Below are positions 25,801 through 37,800 of a DNA stretch of 64,000 nucleotides, one piece after another (position 1 is the first letter of the stretch; every line of letters begins with the position of its first letter). Position numbers and translations under genes: made by a program. Source of the DNA: Anthopleura xanthogrammica (Eukaryota > Cnidaria > Anthozoa > Actiniaria > Actiniidae); NCBI GenBank assembly GCA_964019055.1, contig OZ025212.1:1642657-1706656 (forward strand). Reading direction: 5' to 3'. The notes under the pieces are model-generated. The model was not told where the DNA came from, made no database searches, and saw nothing but the letters and a program-made list of their open reading frames with translations.

Positions 25801-28800
25801 AATGACAGGGTTGACATTATTACAACAGCTGTACAGAATGTTTGAGAATTCAAGTGTCAAGGCTGAGAATACTTGTAAGGTGTATGGTATAGATCAGTTA
25901 TGGAACATAGCACTACAAGCCAGGTCACTGGAAGTCAGTATGGCGGCAATCAATTACTTGAATTCATTATATATTAATGGTAAGTCTGGCTGATGATAAT
26001 AAAAGGATGACAATTACGAAGATGGAAAATGGATTATCATACTATTGGATGATGATGATGATAATGATGGTGATGATAAGGATGGTATGGTGATGATGGT
26101 ATGATGATGATAATGATGGTGATGATGAGGATGGTATGGTGATGATGGTATGATGATGATAATGATGGTGATGATGAGGATGGTATGGTGATGATGGTAT
26201 GATGATGATAATGATGGTGATGATGAGGATGGTATGGTGATGATGGTATGATGATGATAATGATGATGATGGTGGTGATGAGGATGGTGTGGTGATGATG
26301 GTATGATGATGATAGTGATGTTGATGATGGTAATGGTGATGGTATGATCATAGTTATGTTAAGATGGTAATAATAATGCTACTGATAATAGTTGTTGTCA
26401 TGGCTATGGTCATAGTAAGGTTTCACCATGGTGATGTTAATCCTTGAGTTGACAATGAGCATGATGATGATAATGATCATGATCAAAATAATGCTTAAGG
26501 TGATAGTGTTGATGCTATCATTGGTGATGATGATGATGATACTGATACTAAGGCAACAGTTGGTGCTGCTGTTGATCATGGCATTCATGATGAGCATGAT
26601 AATGGTAGTAGTGCTGATGATACTTATATTATTGCAGCTGATGGAGGTAGTCTAAAGTCGGAAGAGGAGTTCATAACAAGATGTATGTCAAGCATAAGAG
26701 AAGCAGCCAAACCAGACCTCTCCTTTGTAAGTCAATGAAGTTGATTACACACTCTTTTATTTAAAAAATATGATTATTGATCATGGTTATTATGATGAAC
26801 TTTACACAGGAGGCAAAAGAGTTGAGCTTGCAGATCATGGAGAGAGGAATTACTCTTTTAAAAAGTCATATTGAAACATTCAAGAGGAGGTATTACAGCC
26901 CTTTTCATATTTCTGTGACCGAACGGACTCCAGACGTCTGGCATTTTGGCTTCAGTCTATCAAACTTAAAACACTCTGAGCTCATTTTGATTGAGTGATA
27001 AAGGAATTCCCTTGACTAGACAGCCATTTTCACAAGTGAATTCCTTTATCACTCACAGTTGGATTGAACTTGGCCCATCGTAAATTTGATTGATGGAAGC
27101 CAAAACACCAGACGTCTGGAGTGGGTAGGTCGCAGAAATATACAATTCATTTATTATTCTAATAAACCAATACATAACAATAATATTATAGTATATTTTA
27201 CTGATTGAAGAAGTGTTACACATTGGCTATGCAAAATTGCTCATTTTTTTTTACTATTTTATTGTGCAATAACCATTTTATTTTCATTGTGTGTGCTTGC
27301 ATTTCAACTTGTTGTGCAAAATAATTGAGTGACAAGTCACAAGGAACATTAGTTAGTACAGTACAATCTTTATACTTAAATTTCTATTCTGTTTCTTTGA
27401 GGTTTGCGTTCCATCTTCGTTTATGGTTTCTTGAAGGGCATGGTATAACATGTCATCGGCAGAAGGTGCAACATACAACGGAGAAGCACTTTCCTATCAG
27501 GGTCATGTGTCAGCCAGCTGGTCTGTCTGACAAGGTAGGGATAATCTTTCTAAATCTGATCTAAATAGAGAACCAAGGGTGGTGTCCTCACCTCTCTAAA
27601 CTGAAATTCAATCATTGATTTAGCCATGCTCTGACTTTGATCAACTCAGAGGTTGTTTCAGGGTATCAATAAAATTTGCAGGTTCAAGATATGAAAATAA
27701 AGTTCAGTACAATTTGGTGCATAAGACTATTGTGTTACTTTTTTACACCTAAAGGCATGCTTACATGGAACAATTTTCTCTCACTGCAACTTGTCTCGCA
27801 ATGGCATTGCAACACAAGCATTGCAGCGTGTAACTTATGATGCAATTTAAAAAATGTTGCAAGACAAGTTGAATCGGCAATCATTACGAAAAGTAGAATT
27901 CATTTCTACTTTAAGCAATGATTGCGTCTCCATTGCACCATCTAAACCCTCTTGAAACTTGCATCGCAACTCTATTGTAAGACAAGTTGCAGAAGAAGTT
28001 GCTCAGTTTAATAATCTAATTGTTTGTGTTTCCTAAGGGTACATTTGAGATGCATTCGTCAGACCTGGTGTCAGAGTTGCGTGCCGAGGTGACACACTGG
28101 TGCAAACAGTTACAAGAAAAAATAAAGAACGAACAGCAAGGAGAAGACACCACTAGACACATACCTTTATCTCCATTCTCGCCACAACTTCATCCTCCCT
28201 TTAGACTTATCTCCCAAGGGCATGAGCTGACTCCAGATCTGGATGAGAAAACACTTGCTGATGTTGGATTTAAAGACTTGCAGGTATTTCATTAGAAGCT
28301 GGCAAACTCCAGCAACTACTTTCCATGTCTGAGCTGCCTACATGTCATTCCATAGACCTTTTATGAATTCACTTGGATGATCACAAAACCATGGTTCCAA
28401 GTTGAGACTGAAATTGATTTTTTTATTTATCAAGTCCAACCTCGGCATGAAACCATTGTTTTGTGATCATCCAAGTGAATTCAGGAGAGGTCTAATATAT
28501 GGCCCCTTCATTCTTGAAATTTTAATTAAAATCACCAATCCCTAGGTATGTCGGGTGCACTTGTTTTGAAACATGAAGAAACTTTAATCAGATTGCCATG
28601 GAAACAAGCATTGCAGTATTAAATTTTTAAATAATAAGATAATTTAATTTGATATTTTTCTTCTTTGTAGCTTGTCTTTGTGTCAGTTGGTGCAATGCGA
28701 AGAGACCGTTACCACGACAACAGTCAAATTCCATCATCTTCTCTACCGGCACCTAAATGGGATAATGCACCAATGGTGATCTTACTTCAGGATAAACACT

Positions 28801-31800
28801 TTGATGAACTGTTTTCTTTCTTAGAAATACTAGATAAACTTAATGTCACGAATGAAAAACAAACCTATGAAGTTAAAAACGAGGAGAAAGTAGGACAACG
28901 GAAAGATGTGGATTCCTCAGATTTGCCTGTTGCGTCATGCTCGGATTCCATAATACAGGAACAGAGATTACCTATGGATTTGACAGATGATTCTGGACAA
29001 CCTCCACTAGAGGAAAAATCCCGACTCCAGCAAGAAAGCTATGCACAGCATTTATGTCAATTAATTTGGGAACTACTTTGTATTTTACCGACAAATCCAT
29101 CGGTTTTAACCAGGTTAAAATATTTTGGACGGCATCTTATGCCAGAAAGTGAGTCTAAGAAATCAGAAACTGAACCAAAACACTCTTATGAGGAATTCTC
29201 AGTGCCATGGACGGCTCTATTGGACCCACATTGCCCTCATAAGCTACTCTACTGCCTTCAAGTAGTAGACTTAATACAGTACTCTTATGAAGATAGGCAT
29301 CAGAGCTTACCCTGTGAGTCAAAATCAAGTAGTGAATCATCAGATTCTTCTGACACAGAAGAAGAAAATACCAAGAATTCTACAAGTTCATCATGGGGAT
29401 CTCTCTTCGTAGAATTTGGGGGCTTGTGGCATTTGTATAATATAATTATGTCTGGACAAGTTGAGACCCGATGTGGTCAGTTATGGACGCCGTGGCAGGA
29501 GGAATGTCTTGCTTATTTATTAAAGCTTGTTTATGAATTTGGGACCATTAAAGCCGATGACGACGAAGATGAAGTTTTTAGTATGTCAGATAGTGAACAG
29601 AATATACAACACTTCCAGCAGAGAGATGGAAGGTTTAGAGTGCGATATAAAAGTACTGAAAAAGAAGAAACCATATGCATCAAGTGTTTATCTCCAGTAA
29701 GTAAAACATCATAAGATGACAGATGATAAGGTGCGGCGCACACATGGTGCAATTGTGCACAATATTGCAGGTAATGTTGCTGAAGTTGGATTGTTTTCTA
29801 CTTCAGCAACATTGTGCACAACAAATTGCATCATGTGACCTGGCGCGCAACATCGATTGCCTGTAACATTATGTGCAATGTTGCACCTTGTGTCTTAAGC
29901 TTTAGTTGAAAATCTTGAAAATTTTTAAAATGGGACATCTTTTTATGGTTTGGATGTCATAAAAGTGTATGTCATGTTCTTACTTTCTTTCATCCATCCA
30001 CTCATTCATCTTCCCATTAAATTTATACTTCTATCCATTTATCCAACCATCCACTCAACCATCAGTTCATCCATCCATCCCATTCATTCATCCAGTCATA
30101 CCATCCATCTATTCATATGTTTACTCAATGTTTCATATACTCACAAAACTATATCCTTGTATATTCATCCATTCATTTATCCATCCATTTGTTCATTCAT
30201 TCATTCTGTTTAACTTTTCTATTTTATCACAAATTTTTTGTTTTAAAGCCACAGCAGTATAGACTGTACAATACCTTGTTTTTCTTCTTCTTTTCAGCAA
30301 CTCATGTCCATGGTAGAAGTTGAGCCTCTGCTGAATCAGTTACTAGCAATATCATACCAGTCCACCCTTCAGGTCCATACTGGATCACACAGAGGTGGCA
30401 GGGGAGGGCAGGGTAAGTCATGTCAATCAAGGGAGGGGAGGGTAAGACATTTAGTTGCCCAGATCATCGGTCAAGGGAGGGGAGGAGAAGTCACTAAGGA
30501 CTTAAAAACCTGTTTGGATTTAACATGCTCGTGTCATTTTGCATTATCTTAATTCTTGTTGTCTTTTTCCCAATAGTTGTTTATCATGCAATATCTTTAT
30601 TGGTATCTTGGGCCTATACTGATTCCCGTGTTAGTAAAGGCCTTTTGCATCAAAAGAACTTCAGATCCTGGCTCAAACAACTTGTCCTTCTTGCAAGAGA
30701 GGTATGTTTTACCACAGTACCAGACATCTGGGTTATTGGCTTCTGTCAATCAAATTTACAGTCTGAAACCTGCGTCAAATCTAATTGCCTTTGAGGACAG
30801 TGACCAAGAAAACACTTAGAACTACAATATAAGACATAGATCTCTTGCTTAGCACCAGGAGACGATATGTGTTAAGTTTGGTCTACACACTTCCATTGTT
30901 TTAAGAGGAAACAGCACTTGACCTCCAAGGCAATTAGATTCAACCAGACAAAAGTTTGGTGTCTGAACTAGGCCTAAGTGTTGCACATGATTATGAAAAA
31001 TGTGTGTCATATTAATAGTAAATATTATTTAGAAATATTTCAAGGAAGAAAAAACCTATATTTTCAATTTTAACTCCTGAAAAGAGTTGATTATTCACAT
31101 GCATTTGAATAACCTCAAAAATATTTTTTCAGCCCATGGTAAGATGTGAGGCTTGTCGTGGACTCTACAGACTCAGTCTAATCAAGGATGACCCTTGTTT
31201 AATAGAACTAATGGATGCGTTACTAGATTTTCTGCCTTTAGCTCAGTCATTACAGTCTAAGGGTACTTCAAACCCAAGTACAGGCCATGGTAAGAACCTA
31301 GAGCCTTGTGCGCAGGAATACTTTGCAATTCTTTGTCGACTGGTGGATAGTTTGCCCATTGAGGAAGAAAGCAAGGTAAGAAAAAAACATTTTTTTAAAT
31401 TCAAATTTGTCAATACCCTGGAACAACCTCTGGGCTTATCAAAGTCAGGGCACTGTTAACTCACAGATTGAACCCTGGAACAACCTCTGAGCTGATCAAA
31501 GTCAGAGCACTGTTAACTCACAGATTGAACCCTGAAACAACCTCTGGGCTTATCAAAGTTGGGGCACTGTTAACTCACAGATTGAACCCTGAAACAACCT
31601 CTGGGCTTATCAAAGTTGGGGCATGGCTAATCAAGGGAGAGACCCGACAAACTTTTCTCATGTTATGCTAAATCCTATAAGTATGTTTGCTAGACAAATT
31701 TAAAGACAAATTGACCAAAGAAAAACTATATTTTGTATTTGTTTTTCAGGACCTTGCTATTGATCTCAACTCACTTGCTAACATGCTTTCTGAGTATATC

Positions 31801-34800
31801 ATCAAAAGGTGAGTTAAATTTACTTTATTACACGTTTAAGATTAATACCAGTGTGATAATTGTGAATAAAAATCTTTTATGGAATATTCCAGTAATGCAA
31901 ACTCTAAGAGGCACAGCAGCCGTGAGGAAGAAGGACTGTGCGGCATGTTGAAGCTGTACACAGCAGTTATGCGACATAACCCACCCTTCAAGTACTCAGA
32001 CAAGGGACTAGTGAGTAGGAAATATTTCTGTTGGTGTAAACTTTAGCTATTGTGTTAGGATCCCTTCATAGGGCAGTTATTGTATGACTAGGAAAAGCTT
32101 ACGGCACAGGCCGCGCCTTGTCAATGTCAGTGCAGTGCCACGTATGAAAACATTTAACATTTGGTTTCATTCATTAAGGGTGGGGTGGGAGGGGGGAAGA
32201 GAAATGGTGTAGATGTATATTATTATGATTGGCCCTTTATCATGTCATCATATTGTTTTTCTGTTAATATTAGGAATTTCTAAGAGACATCTTTGGACCC
32301 TGTCTATTTGATCTGCCGAGTGATTGCTATGATGACAGAAACTTACCATTATGTAAACTGAAGGTAAATACCAGCCATGTCAGAAATGAAATTTTAGACA
32401 GAATTTGAGACAACAAAAAATTAATTCCCAAGGAATGACATATTCTGAAGTGGGAAAAAAATACACTAAAATAATTACTTGGTAGTATAGAAAAGCATAG
32501 CTCATTGGTTTTTCCCCTTCTCTCCAGTCTGCTAGGAGCGCAGCATATGATCTGTTATTAGAAATGGCCAAGGAGTCCAAAGAAAACTTCCTTGAGTTGC
32601 AGAAATTGCTGATGAAACACCACAGACCAGGGAATTCACGTTTACAAGGTAAATTTACCTTGTAACATTGAAACCATAACCTTCCAGACGTTGTAAAAGT
32701 CAGAGGAGATTTTGTGAATGTAAATACACAGCTAAAAAAAAGGGCCAGTCATTGGACAATGTCTGGTCAGAATTGTAACTTTTCAAGTCAAATGTTTGGC
32801 TTGCCTGTTTGAACTGTAGTGTTGAGCAAGAAATGAGGTATGACCAAGCTAATACTAATTTGGCCAGTCATCATGTCATAATTTGGCCGGTCATCACCAG
32901 TGACCGTCCAACCATTATTTTAAGCCCTGTGGTACATAGTACTGCTCATAGTTCTGCATTAGTACTGAAGCAGTTTTTCAGTGTATTTTTTTATTTATTT
33001 TTCCAGGTAGTACCAAGAAGCACAGTTCATATGGCTGGCATTACTGGCCACATGATAATGAACGAGCACCATGTGGTCTTGTTGGCATCATTAATCTTGG
33101 TGCGACATGCTACATGGCATCTTGTATACAGCAGTTATTCATGATGCCAGAAGCAAAGACCTCAATTCTTAATGCTAAGGTACTCAAAGATACATCTCCA
33201 ACTTTGATTAATTCCCTTAGTCTCTTTCCTTCCCTCCCTCCCTCTTTCTCCCTTTACTCCTTTCCTCTTCACTTCTCTCTCTTTCTCTCTCCATTTCTCC
33301 CTCCCTTTCATCTTTCTTTTTCTCCCCTTTCTTCTTTTCTTTCCCCTGTGCTCCCATCCTCCTATCCTCCTATCCTCCTATCCTCCTATCCCTCTCTCCC
33401 TTCCCAACTTCTTTTTTCTCCTACTTCTTTCCCTACTGTTCATTTCACTGATTTTTTCCTTTTCTATTTTTTTTAGATGACTGGAAATGCAAGAGATGAT
33501 CATTTTCTCAAAGAACTACAGAAGATGTTTTGCTTTCTCATGGTACGATACCAAACAAATGATACAGATTTCCTATAGAGCTTTTGAATTCCACAAACAA
33601 GTGGTATTTTGGTTTAGCTTAGGTAGAAACAACACCATATAGGGCACAATGAACAAAAGATGTTTTTACCCAAGCTAGACCACAATGCACCATACTCTCT
33701 ATCTTGGAAAAGTTCCATGCCCCAACTTGTCCGAAGGTTTGGGTTATTAAAGCTTTGTTTTATTGATTGCAGATGAGTGAACGCAAGGCACACAATCCTC
33801 GTTCTTTCTGTCGGACGTACACCATGGACAAACAGTTAATAAATACTGGAGAACAGAAGGATATGACTGAATTCTTTACTGATTTGATCAGCAAGTTGGA
33901 GGATATGTCACCATCACTTGTGAGTATCATGAAGATCCTTTCTTTCCACTCTCCTTTTCATTTTTCTATTTTTCTATTTCATCTCTTTTCATTTTCATTT
34001 TCTGTTTTTTTCCTTTCCCTTCCTATTTTTCTCTTTTTTCTTTTTCTTCCCTTCTCTTTTTTCCTTCCAACTTATCTTGTTCATTTATTTTTCCCTTTTC
34101 TCTCTTCCCTTCTCTTCCATTTTCATTCCTCCTTTTTGATGTTTTCTTTTTCCTTTCCTATGCATTCTTTTTATATATTTTCTTTTGCCTCTCATTCTCT
34201 TTCATTCATTTCCCTCTCTTCACTTTTCCCTTTCATTCATTTTCAATCACCCATTAATTAATTTTTTCCACTTTCTAGAGAGATCTAGTGCGAGAGCTAT
34301 TCTGTGGCGTCATCACAAACAATGTAGTATCACTGGTGAGTTAGAAACTTCCAATTTAAAAGCAACTTCACTCAAACGTCATTGTCACGCTTAACATTTT
34401 TTTCTATTATTAGGACTGTAGCCATGTAAGCAAGACTAAAGAGGAGTTTTACTCTGTGAGATGTACTGTTGCTGATATGAAGAACCTTTATGTAAGTATA
34501 CTATACGTACAGTGTAGAAGACTGTCTTTCAAAAGTAGTAATGGTGTTCATATCTTTCTGTTGTATAGGAATCACTAGATGAAGTGACCATCAAGGACAC
34601 TTTGGATGGAGACAACATGTATACTTGTTCACAGTGCTGTAAGAAAGTCAGGGCTGAAAAAAGGTAATCAAACATTGCTTTAGTTTATTGAACCCTGAAA
34701 GAACCTCTGGGCTGATCTAAGTCAGGGAATGGCTAACTCATAGATCAAACCCTGAAACAACCTCTGGGCTGATCTAAGTCAGGGCACGGCTAACTCACAG

Positions 34801-37800
34801 ATCTAATCCTGAAACAACCTCTGGGCTTATCTAAGTCAGGGCACGGCTAAATCACAAATCCAACCCTGAAACAACCTCTGGGCTGATCCAAGTCAGGGCA
34901 TGGCTAACTCACAGATCAAACCCTGAAACAACCTCTGGGCTGATCTAAGTCAGGGCATGGCTAACTCACAGATCAAACCCTGAAACAACCTCTGGGCTGA
35001 TCTAAGTCAGGGCATGGCTAACTCACAAGTTGAATTGAAAGACAATTTCAGTTTGTGAGCATGTCTCTGTCCACAGCGGCCAGTCAGTGAGTGTGCATAT
35101 TATTTTTTCTAATAATAATAATTATATATTTTGATTCTTTTTTCCCCAGAGCATGTTTTACCGTCTTACCCAAGATTCTATGCTTCAACACAATGCGCTA
35201 TACATTCAACATGGTAACAATGATGAAAGAGAAGGTCAACACACATTTCTCTTTCCCTCTGCAACTGAACATGGCTCCATACTCAGAAGAATACTTGATG
35301 GGTGACAAGGCTAACCAAGGTATCTAGGACTCCCCTTAAGTATTATTTCTTTCTTTAATGGGTAGACATTTCTCATTTTCATTAAAAAAAAGCATTGATA
35401 TAAATTTATATTGCTATCAATACCTCCAAATAAGTAGGGGGTTTTTCCCTTCAACTTGTATATAGGGGTTGGTCTCAAAATTTCCCCAATTTCTGATTAG
35501 CTAACTCATGTAGTTATCTGTCATTCATGTTTTTCTTGTTTTGATGTTACACAGAGATCAGAAGATTTTACATGACAAGAGTCAAAAGTTTTGACTTGTG
35601 CTCCTAAATGATGGACACATTTTTTTTTGGAAAAATTTCCAGCAAAATTCTTAGAAGTCAAGTGGACTCCTTTGACAGTAAATGTCACCTCATTGGAGTT
35701 ATGTCAATAATATTGGCTTATTTTTATTCTATTTATCAGACCCAGAGAAGGATCCCAACTACTGGTACAACCTGATAGGCGTGGTGGTACATACAGGGAC
35801 AGCTGAAGGGGGTCACTACTATAGCTTCATACGGAACAGAACCGATCCACAGCAAGACCAGTGGTTCTTGTTCAACGACGCTGAAGTCAAACCTTTTGAT
35901 CCTTCACAGATTGCAAGTGAATGCTTCGGTGGAGAAATGACGGTAGGAGACTCAAAAAAATGATTTTAATTATCGAGTTGTTGCTTCATTTATTTTTATT
36001 TCTAGAGTAGATATACATGTACATATCTAGAAGTGATATCCATGACTGTAAAAAATCATGGCTCACAGCACAACAATGATATGTATTGACAACATCCATT
36101 CACATAATCATGGAACCCAAGATTACCACTCCACCAATCACCGGCTAATGTCACAGCACGGTGATGGAGCAATCATGTTTACAGCCATATATGAAATCTG
36201 TCAATTTTGTTATGGCTGTATATAGAATCAATTACTTTTAGAAACCTTGGTTTTTTAAATTTTTCCCTTTACAAAAAGCAAAACGTATCACCAAGTACAC
36301 AAACTTGTCCTTATATGGAGTGTTATTTGACACTCTGAAAGCAAAATTCTTGGTAGTAAAAACATGTACATTCTCTATATTTCATAGACCAAGACATACG
36401 ATGTAGTGTCAGAGAAGTTCATGGAACTGTCCTTCGAGAAGACTCACAGTGCCTACATGTTGTTCTACGAGCGCCACACCCCTAACGCCTCACCCATCCA
36501 AGTACCTCCTATCAATCTAAGCCCTGACTTGGCTAATTGGATTTGGATGGACAATATCCAATTCCTCCATGACAAGCACATATTTGATACCACCTACTTT
36601 AATTTCTTGTGGCTTCTGTGCAGTAGTATACCCCCTACTCTTGAGGACAGTGAAGATGTTGTGCTGTCTAATATACAACTTAGTACGTCATTCTTATTGG
36701 AGACCCTGGTCCATTCCAAGGAGAAGTTGCTGCTGAAGAATTGGTCAGAGTTGTTGATAACCCACCTGGAGAATAGCAGTGCTGCTTGTGAATGGTTCTT
36801 GAATACATTATCTGTCGATGACTGGTGGCTGCAACAGATGTTCATTAAGTGCCCTGTACAGAGTATACGACATGTGAGTGTTATGAAATCAGCATCATAT
36901 AACATCATCGCCACCATGATCTCCACCACCAGCATTATCATTATTATTATCATCAACTATTATCACCACCATATCATCACTACCATCACCATCATCATAA
37001 CTATGACCATCACCACCACCATCAGTCATCATCATCAACAACAACAACATCACCACCATCGTCATTATCATCATGATCATCATGATCACCATTACCATCA
37101 TCACTACCTTCACATTAATCATTGTCATCCTACACCATCTTCACCACCACCACCACAATAAGTTGTGTCATTAGCATCATCTTCTGTTCATTATCTTCAA
37201 CATCTATGTACTTCTTGACTTTTCTATCATCAAAATCATTGACATCATCTTCAAAAATTCAACAAATGTGTACAATATTGTTGCCACATTCTGTTTGTGT
37301 GTCAATTCAATAACAAACGTTTTTTCTCCCTCTAGATGTTTGCCCGACTATGTGTGCATGCTATTCAAGCTCTGCGCCCTTCATACATCCAATCAGATGA
37401 TGAGTAAGTACACCATTATACAATTAATTACTCCCACAGACTGTGCCTCGTACTCATAGTGTATTGATTGGATTGGTTTTCAGGGAAGCTGAGGTAGAGG
37501 ACATTGACCAAGGTCCTTTTTCTTTTGTTGTTCGTTTCATCAAAGCTGTGCTAAAACTGGTAAGTAGTAGCGAATAATGCCAGTAATCTTCTTGATATTG
37601 GGGGGGGGGGGGGGGGACGAAAGGTTTATCGTTGGACCCTTTGCATAAAGGTATAATCTCAAGCCCCACAATGATGCCATAAAACAATGTGGTCTGACAT
37701 TAATATATATACATTTTCATACATGGAAATGTTGTATACCCTAGTGTACTTTATGTCCAGACAAAACACTGGGGCGTGGCACGGTCCTTCTCATATGCCT

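Larger units (their letters stand above)
23900..32648 (+). other. USP34: USP34 exons 15-30, residues 611-1680 (armadillo-like middle region)
   Basis: Exons: 23900-24027, 24388-24662, 25066-25220, 25772-25979, 26638-26726, 26810-26889, 27402-27534, 28038-28283, 28671-29696, 30298-30412, 30577-30701, 31133-31375, 31750-31808, 31893-32010, 32274-32363 and 32528-32648. Landmarks are LCQLICYTGKKKIRMKFIEG, SLQLLPKLFSSFQQY, VDVLWSALVNDCECSDEAL, INYLNSLYING, FPIRVMCQPAGLSDK, ELRAEVTHWCKQLQEKI, GHELTPDLDEKTLADVGFKD, LLVSWAYTDSR, VRCEACRGLYRLSL and KHHRPGNSR. Exon 23 (1,026 nt) is by far the longest and includes a Ser/Asp/Glu tract. The stretch RVMCQPAGL through GFKDLQLVFVSVGA has the length and pattern of a ubiquitin-like fold (inference). 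Confidence 0.92.
33007..36873 (+). other. USP34: USP34 exons 31-39, residues 1681-2172 (USP catalytic domain)
   Basis: Exons: 33007-33179, 33477-33542, 33773-33919, 34279-34335, 34414-34491, 34569-34663, 35150-35319, 35740-35942 and 36388-36873. The Cys box is LVGIINLGATCYMASCIQQL. The fingers carry TYTMDKQLINTGEQKDMTEF, then GVITNNVVSLDC and MYTCSQCCKKVRAEKR (CXXC at about C1874/C1877, one half of the USP zinc ribbon). The His box is GVVVHTGTAEGGHYYSFI, with WFLFNDAEVKPFDPSQIASE after it. The Cys-to-His spacing of about 253 residues agrees with human (261). Exon 39 ends the domain with FEKTHSAYMLFYERHTP and continues into the next helical region. All catalytic residues are present, so an active enzyme is expected. 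Confidence 0.96.

Noticed and set aside
31468..31671. open frame with three NPETTSGLIKVGALLTHRL repeats
   Set aside because: It arises because the 57 bp minisatellite is a multiple of three. It is intronic, without splice support.
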